Numbered from the stretch's first letter, positions 16,633 to 27,141 are shown. The stretch: DNA of 64,000 nt from Terrabacter sp. Ter38 (GCF_024519435.1 NZ_JALJRZ010000015.1:20057-84056), one strand, 5' to 3'. The notes: generated by a model from the sequence alone, not told the origin. Made by a program: numbers and translations.

Positions 16633-18342
16633 GTGGCAGGTGATTCAGGGGTGGGCAATGCCCGTCTCCTCGCGAGCGTTCAGGCACTTCGCTCTGCCGT
16701 CGCCGACGCCTCCCTGCCCCTCGACCTCTCGTCTGCGCCGGCCGCACGCCTGGCCCGCACCCGTCTGCTCGACCAGCTCGACGACTACGTCATCCCGCGC
16801 CTGACCTCGCTCGACGCCCCGCTCCTCGCCGTCGTCGGCGGCTCGACCGGCGCCGGCAAGTCGACCCTCGTCAACTCGGTCGTCGGGCGCGAGGTGACCC
16901 TGCCCGGCGTCCTGCGGCCGACCACCCGCTCGCCGGTGCTCATCCACCACCCCTCCGACGCCGCGTGGTTCTCGGGTCCGCGCATCCTGCCGACTCTGGC
17001 CCGCATCACCGGTCGCCACTCGTCGTCGGACGGCCCGGGCGCGGTGCGCCTCGTCTCGACGGACGAGGTCCCCGCCGGGCTGGCCCTGCTCGACGCGCCC
17101 GACATCGACAGCGTGGTCGAGGCCAACCGTGACCTGGCGACGCAGCTGCTCGCGGCGGCCGACCTCTGGGTCTTCGTCACGACGGCCGCCCGCTACGCCG
17201 ACGCCGTCCCGTGGGAGCTGCTGCGCGAGGCCTCCGAGCGTGGCACCGCCGTCGCCGTCGTCCTCGACCGCGTGCCCGGTGGCGCCGTCGACGAGATCCG
17301 CACGCACTTCGCGTCGATGCTGCGCGAGCAAGGGCTCGACCAGGCGCCGATCTTCACCGTCGTCGAGTCCGAGCTCGCCGACGGACTGCTGCCTGCGGAC
17401 CAGACCGAACGCCTGCGGGGCTGGCTCGCCGCTCTGGCTGGTGATGCGCAGGCTCGCGCCGACGTCGTGCGCCAGACGTTGCAGGGGGCGCTCGTCTCGC
17501 TCGACACCCGCACCCAGTCTCTCGTGGCCGCCTCCGAGGACCAGACCGCGGCGGGCCAGGCGCTCGTCGAGGCGGCCGCAGCGGCCTACGACGAGGCCAG
17601 GGCGCAGGTCCACCAGGGCATGCTCGACGGCACGCTGCTCCGCGGCGAGGTGCTCGCTCGGTGGCAGGAGTTCGTCGGCACGGGAGAGTTCTTCCGGCAG
17701 GTCGAGTCGACCGTCTCGAGGGTGCGCGACCGGTTCACGGCGTTCCTCAAGGGCGAGCCGGCCCGGGCCGACCACCTCGGCGAAGCGCTCCAGTCGGGCG
17801 TCGAGTCCCTCGTCGTCAACCGCGCCGAGCTCGCGGCCGGCGCCATCGCGCGTTCGTGGCGCACCCTGCCCGGTGGTGACCAGCTGCTCACGGCCGACCC
17901 GACCCTGGCGCGCTCCGGCACGGACGTGGACACGCGCATCCAGCGCCTCGTGCGCGACTGGCAGGGCGACATCCTCCAGATGGTCCGTGCCGAGGGTCGC
18001 GACCGCCGCACGACGGCCCGGATCATGGCCTACGGCGTCAACGGTCTCGGCGTGGTCCTCATGCTCGTGACCTTCGCGAGCACGGCTGGGATCACGGGCG
18101 CCGAGGTCGGCATCGCGGGCGGCACCGCCGTCGTCGGCCAGAAGCTGCTCGAGGCCGTCTTCGGCGACCAGGCCGTCCGAGAGCTCGCACGTCAGGCCCG
18201 CGAGCAGTTGACCGCGCGCGTCGACGAGCTGTATGCCGCCGAGCTCGCCCGCTACGAAGGAGCTGTCACGACGTTGCACGTCGACACCGACCAGACCCAG
18301 CACCTGACCGCGGCCGCATCAGCGGTCAAGGCTGCGCGATGA
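16633..18342 (+). CDS. Dynamin-like membrane GTPase, first of tandem pair
   Basis: A 569-aa GTPase. The P-loop is at residues 70-77 (GSTGAGKS), switch I carries the RPTTRSPV threonine and G3 is LLDAPDIDS. A long helical middle (residues 270-450) resembles dynamin/YfjP stalks. A hydrophobic hairpin at about residues 465-515 (GVNGLGVVLMLVTFAST and AEVGIAGGTAVVG) could insert in the membrane, followed by an amphipathic C-terminus. GTG at 16633 follows GGAAGGAT. Its last 4 bases overlap the second GTPase. Paired dynamin-like proteins in actinobacteria include Streptomyces DynA/DynB (sporulation septation) and mycobacterial IniA/IniC; which group this belongs to is uncertain. Confidence 0.8.
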   Translation: MAGDSGVGNARLLASVQALRSAVADASLPLDLSSAPAARLARTRLLDQLDDYVIPRLTSLDAPLLAVVGGSTGAGKSTLVNSVVGREVTLPGVLRPTTRSPVLIHHPSDAAWFSGPRILPTLARITGRHSSSDGPGAVRLVSTDEVPAGLALLDAPDIDSVVEANRDLATQLLAAADLWVFVTTAARYADAVPWELLREASERGTAVAVVLDRVPGGAVDEIRTHFASMLREQGLDQAPIFTVVESELADGLLPADQTERLRGWLAALAGDAQARADVVRQTLQGALVSLDTRTQSLVAASEDQTAAGQALVEAAAAAYDEARAQVHQGMLDGTLLRGEVLARWQEFVGTGEFFRQVESTVSRVRDRFTAFLKGEPARADHLGEALQSGVESLVVNRAELAAGAIARSWRTLPGGDQLLTADPTLARSGTDVDTRIQRLVRDWQGDILQMVRAEGRDRRTTARIMAYGVNGLGVVLMLVTFASTAGITGAEVGIAGGTAVVGQKLLEAVFGDQAVRELARQAREQLTARVDELYAAELARYEGAVTTLHVDTDQTQHLTAAASAVKAAR

Positions 18343-20027
18343 GCCCGATCAGGATGGGCCGCGCCCGGGTGGCGACGGTGTCCGCGGCCGACCTGGGCAC
18401 GCGCACGACCGAGCTGTCGATGGCGCTCGTGTCGGGTGCCGACGAGCTCGACCCCTCGGCCGTCGAGGTCGCGCGACGAGTCGTCGACAGGGCTGTAGAG
18501 CGGTCCGGCATCGCCGGTGACCACACGGTGGTCGCGCTCGCCGGGGCGACGGGCAGCGGCAAGTCCTCGCTCTTCAACGCCCTCGTCGGCGCCGACGTCG
18601 CCACGATCGGCGCCCGTCGCCCGACGACGTCCCGCCCGACGGCCGGAATCTGGGGAGACGCCGACGCGTCCGAGCTGCTCGACTGGCTGGGTGTGGCCTC
18701 CCGTCACGTCGTCGACCCGGCTGCCGGTGCGGGGGCCGAGGTCGCCCAGGTGGCCGGGTCCCTCGACGGGCTCGTGCTCCTCGACCTGCCCGACTTCGAC
18801 TCGCGCGAGCTCGAGCACCGTCGCGAGGCCGAGCGCGTCCTCGAGCTCGTCGACGTCTTCGTCTGGGTGACCGACCCGCAGAAGTACGCCGACGCCCGGC
18901 TGCACGACGAGTTCGTGAGGGTCCTGTCGCACCACGACGCAGTCACCCTCGGCGTGCTCAACCAGGCCGGCCGTCTGACGCCCGAGGGTGTCAAGGTCCT
19001 CACCCAGGACCTGACGAAGCTCCTCGTGGCCGACGGAGTCGCCGACGCCAAGGTGCTTGCGACCTCCGCCGTGACCGCTCAGGGGATTCCCGAGCTCAAG
19101 CAGCGACTGGCGAATGCCGTTGCCGGACATGCCGCTTCGCGTCAGCGACTCAAGGCTGATGTCGTCGGTGCCGCGACGAAGCTGCGTCCGGGGGTCGCCG
19201 ACTCCGAGGCGGATGTGGGACGTGTGCCGCGCGAGACCCTCGACGCCTCGCTGGGTCGCGCGGCCGGTGTCCCCATCGTCCTCGATGCCGTCGCGCGCGA
19301 CTACCGTCGCGAGGCGTTCGCGCACACCGGCTGGCTCTTCGCCCGATGGACGAAGGGCTTCGCCTCGGACCCCCTCCGTCGTCTCCGTCTCGACCGCACC
19401 GGTGGACGGCCGCCGATCCCCGTCGAGATCGACGGCGCTGACGTGCGCGCCGTGCTCGGCCGGTCGTCGATCCCGGCCCCGACCGTGTCGACCGTCTCTG
19501 CCGTCGACCTCGCCACGCGCAGCTTCGTGCGCGACGCGTCCGAAGGGCTGCCGGTCCGCTGGGCCCAGGCCGTCGAGGACGCCGTCGACGGCGGCGACGG
19601 CGGGCTGAGCGACTCGCTCGACCGCGCTGTCATCGGCACGTCACTGCGCGCGCGCCGCCCGGTCTGGTGGTTCGTCGTCAACATCCTCCAGTGGGTGCTG
19701 GGACTCGTCGCCCTCGCCGGGCTCATCTGGTATGCCGTGCTGTGGATCTTCGCGCTGCTGCAGCTCCCACGCCCCGAGACCCCCGCCGTCGGCATCCTGC
19801 CGCTCCCGCTCGTCATGCTCATCGTCGGCGTGCTCCTCGGGGTCGGGCTCGGGATCCTGTCCCGGTGGTGGGCGCGCGTCGGTGCCCGGCACCGGCGGAC
19901 CGTCGTCGGCAAGCGGCTGACCGAGTCCGTCGCGGCCGTGGCCGACGAGCACATCCTCATCCCCGTCGACGAGGTCCTGCTGCGTCACCGCGAGACCCGG
20001 GAGCACCTCGAGGCCGCGGCCGGCTGA
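18339..20027 (+). CDS. Dynamin-like membrane GTPase, second of tandem pair
   Basis: A 562-aa paralogue of the preceding product. The P-loop GATGSGKS is at residues 69-76, switch I is RRPTTSRPTAG, G3 is LLDLPDFDS and G4-like VTDPQKYAD follows. Near the C-terminus two strong membrane helices (about residues 445-475 and 485-510, with a PRPETP turn between) are followed by a basic segment. ATG 18339 overlaps the previous stop (ATGA), so both subunits are made together and probably assemble as hetero-oligomers on the membrane. Role in membrane remodelling, septation or stress is inferred. Confidence 0.8.
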   Translation: MSPIRMGRARVATVSAADLGTRTTELSMALVSGADELDPSAVEVARRVVDRAVERSGIAGDHTVVALAGATGSGKSSLFNALVGADVATIGARRPTTSRPTAGIWGDADASELLDWLGVASRHVVDPAAGAGAEVAQVAGSLDGLVLLDLPDFDSRELEHRREAERVLELVDVFVWVTDPQKYADARLHDEFVRVLSHHDAVTLGVLNQAGRLTPEGVKVLTQDLTKLLVADGVADAKVLATSAVTAQGIPELKQRLANAVAGHAASRQRLKADVVGAATKLRPGVADSEADVGRVPRETLDASLGRAAGVPIVLDAVARDYRREAFAHTGWLFARWTKGFASDPLRRLRLDRTGGRPPIPVEIDGADVRAVLGRSSIPAPTVSTVSAVDLATRSFVRDASEGLPVRWAQAVEDAVDGGDGGLSDSLDRAVIGTSLRARRPVWWFVVNILQWVLGLVALAGLIWYAVLWIFALLQLPRPETPAVGILPLPLVMLIVGVLLGVGLGILSRWWARVGARHRRTVVGKRLTESVAAVADEHILIPVDEVLLRHRETREHLEAAAG

Positions 20028-20181
20028 CGCGCGCGCGGGGCACAGGCTCCGTCCACATCCCCTCGGGCCGGTGCCCTGGTGTCCACAGGCAGCTGACGGC
20101 CCACTGTCGTCCGGACCCGGCGCGTCCGAGGGTGGGTGCAGGCGGCGCGAGGCCGCCCCTGGAACCCTCCGAGGAGCAGCG

Positions 20182-20790
20182 ATGAACGAGACCCGCATCA
20201 CCGTGCACGGCAACGTCGTGAGCGAGCCTGTCGAACGACATGGCCGCAACGGCAGCATCTTCACGACCTTCCGCGTCGCCACGACGCCCTACCGCCGCAC
20301 GGCCGACGGTCGCTTCGTCGACGGCGACACGAGCTTCTACAGCGTCATCGCGTTCAACGCGCTCGCGGCCAACGCCGCCTCGGCGCTGCGCAAGGGCCAG
20401 CCGGTCATCGTCGAGGGCAACCTGTCGATCAAGCAGTACGTCGGCAACGACGGCCAGCCGCGCACGTCGCCCGAGATCGACGCCGACCACGTCGGTCACG
20501 ACCTGTCGTGGGGTCGCGCGAGCTTCGAGCGGGTCAGCCGCGCGGCCGCGCTCGGCCAGGACCGCACGGCCGACCCCGACGTGCAGGCGTCCGTGCGCGC
20601 CCTGGCCGAGGGCGAGTCGGCGGTCGCCGACCAGCGCCCCGCCCACGTCGACGCGGACGGGGTCGTCGACGACGACTACGACCCCGGCGCGGACTCGGCC
20701 GACGATGCGCGCGACGACGCCGGCGGGGTGCTCGCCACGGGTGATCCCGAGACCGACGACTACGACGTCGTCGAGCGGCTCACGGCCTGA
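20182..20790 (+). CDS. Single-stranded DNA-binding protein (accessory type)
   Basis: A 202-aa SSB with an N-terminal OB fold (residues 1-110: ETRITVHGNVVSEPVER, FRVATTPYRRTADG, TSFYSVIAFNALAANAASALRKGQPVIVEGNL). The tail from about residue 125 is very acidic and lacks the terminal DDDIPF-type tip of the replicative SSB, ending VVERLTA. It is therefore probably the second SSB found in many actinobacteria. GAGGAG precedes ATG 20182. The order ssb-ettA matches, from memory, Rv2478c-Rv2477c. The 150 bases before it show no gene. Confidence 0.85.
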   Translation: MNETRITVHGNVVSEPVERHGRNGSIFTTFRVATTPYRRTADGRFVDGDTSFYSVIAFNALAANAASALRKGQPVIVEGNLSIKQYVGNDGQPRTSPEIDADHVGHDLSWGRASFERVSRAAALGQDRTADPDVQASVRALAEGESAVADQRPAHVDADGVVDDDYDPGADSADDARDDAGGVLATGDPETDDYDVVERLTA

Positions 20791-20859
20791 CGTCGACGAG
20801 GGTCCGCGAGCGCGGACACCGATTCGGTGCCGCGCTCGCTGACAGATAGCCTTCTGCGC

Positions 20860-22542
<1,683 letters not shown>

Positions 22543-22569
22543 CCGCGAGCGACGGCGACGCCGTGGACT

Positions 22570-22601
22570 AGAGGGCTGGGATGCATGCATCCCGGCCCTC
22601 T
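22570..22601. terminator. Bidirectional terminator between ettA and corA
   Basis: A 32-base near-perfect palindrome centred at 22585/22586: arm AGAGGGCTGGGATG with a CATG loop and one G-U. It sits between the convergent genes and can serve both strands. Confidence 0.8.
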
Positions 22602-22605
22602 CGCG

Positions 22606-23646
22606 TCAGATCCAGCCCTTGCGCCGGAAGACGCCGTAGAGCGTGACGGCCACTCCGGCGATGACGACCGCGCTGAGGAGCACGCCCCAAGGTCGTCCGA
22701 AACCGGGGTAGGGCACGTTCTGGCCGAACCATCCCGTCACGGCGGTTGGTACGGCGATGATCGCGGCCCAGCCGGTGAGCTTCTTCATCACCGTGTTGAG
22801 CCGGGCGTCCTGCAGCGACAGGTTGGTCTCGAAGATCGTCGTCACCATGTCGCGCAGCGACTCGGTCCACTCGGCGGCCCGAAGGACGTGGTCGTAGAGG
22901 TCGTCGTAGAAGCCGTCGAGCTCGGTGTGCCGCTGGTCGAGCTCGCCGCGGTGCCGCAGCACCGCGTTGACGACGTCGCGCATCGGCAGCACGACACGTC
23001 GCAGCTCGACGAGCTCCTTGCGCAGGCGGTAGGTGCGCACCTGGACGGCGTGCGTGCGTCCGCTCTCGTCGAAGAGGACGTCCTCGAGGTCCTCTATCGC
23101 GTCGTCGAGCTGCTGGATCGCCTCGAAGTGCCCGTCGACGACGGTGTCGAGCAGCCCGTGCACGAGTGCTCCGACGCCGACCGCGAGCAGCTCGGGGTCG
23201 TCGTTCCACCGGTCGAGCACCTGCTGCATGTCGACCTCGTCGCTGCCGCGGACGGTGATGATGCCGCCGGGCAGCACGAACGCCGAGATCCGTGCCGTGC
23301 TCAGGCGGGACTCCGGCCCCAAGGGGTCACGGCCGTCGGCGCCCGTCAAGGCGCGGCCGGGCTCGAGACGGGTGGCGTAGACGGTGAGGAAGGTGTGCTT
23401 GGCGTGCCGGGTCGCCTTCGGTCGCTCGCCGGCGGAGACGGCGTCCTCGACGGCGTGGGGGTCGAGCCCGAGCTCGGCGGCCAGCGCGCGCAGACCGGCG
23501 TGGTCCGGCTCGCACAGGTCGACCCAGATGAGGGAGTCCTCGCGATCCAGCAGCTCCGACACGTCCTCGAGCGGGAAGCCCTCGTCGACGACCTTGCCGT
23601 GCTCCCACCGGCAGGAGGTGATGCGCCCGGTTCCGTCGTTGCTCAC
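22606..23646 (-). CDS. CorA-family divalent cation transporter with GQN motif
   Basis: A 346-aa 2-TM-GxN channel. A cytoplasmic alpha/beta domain (residues 1-200) and a long helix with DQRHTELDGFYDDLYDHV precede two C-terminal membrane helices (about residues 285-305 and 320-340). The signature loop reads TGWFGQNVPYPG, so the canonical GMN is GQN. CorA proper is selective for Mg/Co through GMN, so ion preference is uncertain and efflux or other divalent cations are possible. Start GTG 23646 (VSNDGTGRITSCRWE). Convergent with ettA, 35 bases downstream of the MocR gene. Confidence 0.87.
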   Translation of the reverse strand: MSNDGTGRITSCRWEHGKVVDEGFPLEDVSELLDREDSLIWVDLCEPDHAGLRALAAELGLDPHAVEDAVSAGERPKATRHAKHTFLTVYATRLEPGRALTGADGRDPLGPESRLSTARISAFVLPGGIITVRGSDEVDMQQVLDRWNDDPELLAVGVGALVHGLLDTVVDGHFEAIQQLDDAIEDLEDVLFDESGRTHAVQVRTYRLRKELVELRRVVLPMRDVVNAVLRHRGELDQRHTELDGFYDDLYDHVLRAAEWTESLRDMVTTIFETNLSLQDARLNTVMKKLTGWAAIIAVPTAVTGWFGQNVPYPGFGRPWGVLLSAVVIAGVAVTLYGVFRRKGWI

Positions 23647-23681
23647 GCGGCCAGTCTCGCAGCCCCGAGGCTCTGGCACGG

Positions 23682-25127
23682 TCAGGCGATGAGGGGAGTG
23701 ACCTCGCGGGTCGTGGGGCGTTCGCCGAGCGCGAGCTGCCAGGCGGCGGCGAGCCGTCGACCGACCTCGTCGGCCTCGTCAGGTGCGACGCAGAAGGGCA
23801 CCCGGACCCAGCGGGTGAAGCCGCCCTCCACCCCGAACTGTCCACCGCGGGCCAGTCGGACTCCGGCGGACTCGGCGACCCGGGCGAGCTCGTCGCCCCG
23901 GGCCTCCGGCAGCTCGCACCAGAGGTTGAGGCCGCCCGAGGGGACCGTGAGGCGCCAGTCGGGGACGTGCTGACGCAGGGCCGTCACGAGGGCGTCGCGC
24001 CGGGAGCGCGCCTCGCCTCGGCGCTCGGTCAGCAGGGACTCGCCCTGCCGGAGCAGGTCGGTGACGACGAGCTGCTCGAGGATCGCGGTGCCGAGGTCGA
24101 GGCTGTGACGGGCCTCGATGACGGCCTCGGCACTGCCGCGCGGTGCTCGGACCCAGCCGACCCGCAGGCCGCCCCACCACGTCTTGCCGGCGCTGCCGAG
24201 GGTGTGGGCGGCGGGGGAGGAGGCCGCGAACGGCGACGGTCGGCTCGTGGTCGTCCGGTCCTCGAGGCCGAGCTCGACGAACGTCTCGTCGATGACCGGG
24301 ACCGTGTTCGCGCGGGCCAGCACGCCGCCCAGCGCCTGTCGCGTCGGGGCGTCCATGACGAGCCCGGTCGGGTTCTGGTGGTCGGGGATGAGGTATGCCG
24401 CCCGGGCGCCGCTCTGACGCAGCCCGACCTCGATCGCCTCGACGTCCCACCCCGTCGCCGTCAGCTGGGCCGGCACCGCGCGGTATGCCGAACGCCTCAC
24501 TCCCACCAGGGCGTTGGGGTAGGTGGGGCTCTCGACGAGGATCCGGTCACCGATCTCGAGCTCTGAGCGCAGCACGGCCGACAGCCCGCCGTGGGCGCCC
24601 GAGGTGATGACGACCTGGTCCGGTGAGGTGGGCAGCCCTCGGCCCTCGAACCAGTCAGCCACGGCGGCGCGGGTCTCGGGCAGCCCGCGTGGGTCGTAGC
24701 CCGCCGTCGCGAGGAACCGCGGGAGCTCCAGGATGGCCCGCTCGTAGGCCGCGGTGACGCCGGCCGCGGCCGGGAGGGCGGCATACGTGAGGTCGATGAC
24801 GTCCGGCGGGACGTCGGTGGGGATGAGGCCCGCCTGCGACAGCGCGAGGCCCGAGGGGCCGGTCGGCAGGCAGACGACGCTCCCGGACCCCCGGCGCGTC
24901 GCGACGAAGCCCTCGTCGCGCAGGGCGTCGAGGGCGGCACCGACGGTGGTGCGGCTCAGGCCCAGCTCGGTGGTCAGCGTGCGCTCGCTCGGCAGCCGGG
25001 TCCCGACCAGGAGGCGACCGTCGGAGACGAGCCGGCGGATGCCGTCGGCGAGGCCGCGATAGGCCGGCCGGGGGAGAGGACCGGACCCGAGAAGCAAGGC
25101 CAGTGACCGGGCCGAGATGGTGCGCAC
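23682..25127 (-). CDS. MocR-type regulator: GntR helix-turn-helix fused to PLP aminotransferase domain
   Basis: A 481-aa transcription factor. The N-terminal GntR winged helix (residues 20-85: LADGIRRLVSDGRLLVGTRLPSERTL, LGLSRTTVGAALDALRDEGFV) is followed by a fold-type I aminotransferase domain. The PLP lysine is in LGSAGKTWWGGLRVGW, and the PLP-binding IPDHQNPTG motif is also there. Such proteins sense PLP or amino-donor compounds. It is divergent from a YczE-family membrane gene, the classical yczR/yczE arrangement, and probably controls it from the shared 52-base spacer. Start GTG 25127. Confidence 0.9.
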   Translation of the reverse strand: MRTISARSLALLLGSGPLPRPAYRGLADGIRRLVSDGRLLVGTRLPSERTLTTELGLSRTTVGAALDALRDEGFVATRRGSGSVVCLPTGPSGLALSQAGLIPTDVPPDVIDLTYAALPAAAGVTAAYERAILELPRFLATAGYDPRGLPETRAAVADWFEGRGLPTSPDQVVITSGAHGGLSAVLRSELEIGDRILVESPTYPNALVGVRRSAYRAVPAQLTATGWDVEAIEVGLRQSGARAAYLIPDHQNPTGLVMDAPTRQALGGVLARANTVPVIDETFVELGLEDRTTTSRPSPFAASSPAAHTLGSAGKTWWGGLRVGWVRAPRGSAEAVIEARHSLDLGTAILEQLVVTDLLRQGESLLTERRGEARSRRDALVTALRQHVPDWRLTVPSGGLNLWCELPEARGDELARVAESAGVRLARGGQFGVEGGFTRWVRVPFCVAPDEADEVGRRLAAAWQLALGERPTTREVTPLIA

Positions 25128-25129
25128 CG

Positions 25130-25170
25130 GTCCACTGTCGCATGACTGGCCCTTAAAAGGCAGTCCACTG
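25130..25170. promoter_or_regulatory. Candidate MocR operator (GTCCACTG direct repeats)
   Basis: GTCCACTG occurs at 25130-25137 and again at 25163-25170, a 33-base (about three helical turns) direct repeat in the divergent spacer. The second copy is also part of the small palindrome CAGTCCACTG. MocR proteins are known to bind direct repeats; assignment to this protein is inference. Confidence 0.5.
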
Positions 25171-25179
25171 GGCGGCATC

Positions 25180-25908
25180 ATGAACGGTATGAGACGTCAC
25201 GTCCCCCTCGCCAACCTCACGCCGCGCCAGCAGCTGCGCGCCGGTCGCCTCCCGCGCCGCATCATCCAGCTCCTCGTGGGGCTCGTGCTCTACGGCGTCT
25301 CCATGGCGATGATGATCCGCTCGACGCTGGGCCTCGACCCGTGGGACGTCTTCCATGCCGGGATCGCCACGCACGTGTCGCTGACCTTCGGGCAGGTGAC
25401 GATCATCGTCGGTGCGCTCGTCCTGCTGCTCTGGGTTCCGCTGCGGCAGTGGCCCGGTCTCGGCACCGTGGCCAACGTCGTCGTCATCGGCATCGCCGCG
25501 GACGCGGGCCTCGCCCTCATCGCGCCGCCGGAGGCGATGTGGGCCCGGGTGCTGCTCCTCACCTCCGGCATCGTGCTCAACGGCGTCGCCGGCGGCCTCT
25601 ACATCGGCAGCCAGCTCGGTCCCGGCCCCCGCGACGGGCTCATGACGGGCTTCGCGCGGCGCACCGGGCTGTCGATCCGGCTCGTCCGCACCACCATCGA
25701 GCTCGTCGTGCTCGCGGTGGGCTGGCTGCTCGGCGGACCCGTGGGCCTCGGCACCGTGCTGTATGCCGTGACGATCGGACCGTTGGTCCAGTTCTTCCTG
25801 CCCCGCCTGACCATCGACCTCGGCCATGCGGGAGCGCCCGCGTCCGCACCCGAGGAGGGCGCCGTCCCCGTGACGCCGACGTCGGCGCTGGGCTCGACGA
25901 CGAGCTGA
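25180..25908 (+). CDS. YczE/YyaS/YitT-family membrane protein
   Basis: A 242-aa integral membrane protein with five hydrophobic helices (residues 30-195), containing family-typical text LVLYGVSMAMMIRSTLGLDPWDVFHAGI and GGLYIGSQLGPGPRDGLMTG. It is probably a transporter-like protein; in the Bacillus yczR-yczE pairing the membrane protein is controlled by the divergent MocR regulator and has been linked to vitamin B6 or amino-compound handling. The start could be ATG 25180 or 25189; neither has a strong ribosome-binding site. The ~40-residue C-terminal tail is Pro/Ala-rich and cytoplasmic. Confidence 0.85.
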   Translation: MNGMRRHVPLANLTPRQQLRAGRLPRRIIQLLVGLVLYGVSMAMMIRSTLGLDPWDVFHAGIATHVSLTFGQVTIIVGALVLLLWVPLRQWPGLGTVANVVVIGIAADAGLALIAPPEAMWARVLLLTSGIVLNGVAGGLYIGSQLGPGPRDGLMTGFARRTGLSIRLVRTTIELVVLAVGWLLGGPVGLGTVLYAVTIGPLVQFFLPRLTIDLGHAGAPASAPEEGAVPVTPTSALGSTTS

Positions 25909-25912
25909 GGGG

Positions 25913-26455
25913 TCAGGCGCCCGCGAGGCGCCAGGACCGGAGCACCCTGCAGGCGCCCGGCTCGTACCATGCGAGGTCGAGCCGTTCGGCCCGGCACCGA
26001 GCCGGGAGGTGGGGCCCGGCGAGCCTCCGGGTCGAGTCCTCGGTGACCACGTCGGAGAGGGCGTCGAGCGTCAGGTGCGGCCCCACGTCACCGAAGCGAC
26101 CGGCATACGGCGGGTGCTGGGGGAAGGCGTCCCACAGCCGTGAGGTGAGGGTGGCGAAGGGCGCCGACGGCTCGGGCAGAAGGTGGACGATGCCGTTGGG
26201 GAACGTGTCGACGGTCTCGAGCGTGAACGCGAACGGCTTCGTCCTCGCTGCGATCTCGGCGATGACGTCGAGGGCTGTCTGCGTCAGGGCGCCGAGGTCG
26301 AGGAACGGCGCGAGCGCCGTGACGTGTGCGTGGACGAAGTCCGGGTCTGCGGAGACGTAGTCGGTGCCGTAGTGCGCCGTGCGGGACAGGACGAACGGCT
26401 CGAGCGCAGGCACGGGGACCTGGAGCACCGAGTGACCGGCGACCGTCGAGGTCAC
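25913..26455 (-). CDS. 2H phosphoesterase (2'-5' RNA ligase-like)
   Basis: A 180-aa member of the 2H (LigT/CPDase) superfamily with the two histidine motifs HAHVTAL (about residue 43) and PHLTLD (about residue 131). These act on cyclic phosphates or 2'-5' linkages; the physiological substrate is unknown. Start GTG 26455 lies 14 bases after the stop of the tetR gene on the same strand. The longer frame to 26518 would overlap tetR and is not favoured. Convergent with the YczE gene, whose stop is 5 bases away. Confidence 0.75.
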   Translation of the reverse strand: MTSTVAGHSVLQVPVPALEPFVLSRTAHYGTDYVSADPDFVHAHVTALAPFLDLGALTQTALDVIAEIAARTKPFAFTLETVDTFPNGIVHLLPEPSAPFATLTSRLWDAFPQHPPYAGRFGDVGPHLTLDALSDVVTEDSTRRLAGPHLPARCRAERLDLAWYEPGACRVLRSWRLAGA

Positions 26456-26468
26456 GGTGGGGACGCGC

Positions 26469-27095
26469 TCAGTGCCCGGCGCCCACGAGCCGCAGCGCGA
26501 GGGCGGCGTTCGTCGCACCGATCTCGGCGGGGCTGCGTCGGATCGTCGGGGAGTACCAGCGGGCCACGTCGACGACGATCGAGAGCAGCGCCAGAGCCGT
26601 GTCGGCGCTGTCGTCGACGGAGAACGTGCCGTCGGCGACGCCGCGGTCGAGGACGTCGCGCACGAGCGAGTCCATCTCCTTGCGCAGCTTGAGGACCTCG
26701 GCGTGGTGCTCGGGGGTCAGGTGGTGGTGTTCGTACTGCACGACGCGGGCCACCTGGTACTGCTCGACGTGCCACTCCGTGAAGCGTGCCATGACCGTGA
26801 CGAGCTGCTCGGAGGGCGTCGAGCCCTCGGCGATGGCCGAGCGCATGAGGCGCAGCGCGGACTCGTGGCCGCTGCGGCTCAGGGCGAAGAGCAGCTCCTC
26901 CTTGGAGCCGAAGTGGACGTAGACCCCGGCGGGCGAGAGCCCGGCCCCGGACGCGATGTCGCGCGTCGTCGTGGCGTGGAAGCCTGTGTCGGCGAACGCG
27001 TGGGCCGCGGCCTGCAGCAGCCGCTCGACCGTCGAGGCATCGGGGTCGGTCGTCCGGGCGCCGAGGGACGGCGGGGTCGTGGTGGGCTGCGGCAC
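26469..27095 (-). CDS. TetR-family regulator of the acyl-CoA dehydrogenase unit
   Basis: A 208-aa repressor. After a Pro/Thr-rich leader, the helix-turn-helix (residues 22-68: TVERLLQAAAHAFADTGFHATTTRDIASGAGLSPAGVYVHFGSK) is canonical, and the ligand-binding core has EQYQVARVVQYEHHHLTPEHH. It is transcribed divergently from the acyl-CoA dehydrogenase gene, with a perfect 8-4-8 palindrome between them. It therefore probably responds to an acyl-CoA and represses both directions. Start GTG 27095. Confidence 0.88.
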   Translation of the reverse strand: MPQPTTTPPSLGARTTDPDASTVERLLQAAAHAFADTGFHATTTRDIASGAGLSPAGVYVHFGSKEELLFALSRSGHESALRLMRSAIAEGSTPSEQLVTVMARFTEWHVEQYQVARVVQYEHHHLTPEHHAEVLKLRKEMDSLVRDVLDRGVADGTFSVDDSADTALALLSIVVDVARWYSPTIRRSPAEIGATNAALALRLVGAGH

Positions 27096-27121
27096 GTTGA
27101 CAGCATGCCGCAGGGGAGGGA

Positions 27122-27141
27122 AACTAAGCAAGCGCTTAGTT
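27122..27141. promoter_or_regulatory. TetR operator, perfect palindrome
   Basis: AACTAAGCAAGCGCTTAGTT: 8-base arms with a 4-base centre. It lies in the 98-base spacer between tetR (start 27095) and the acyl-CoA dehydrogenase (start 27194). The core resembles operators of TetR regulators of fatty-acid and acyl-CoA catabolism. Confidence 0.75.
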
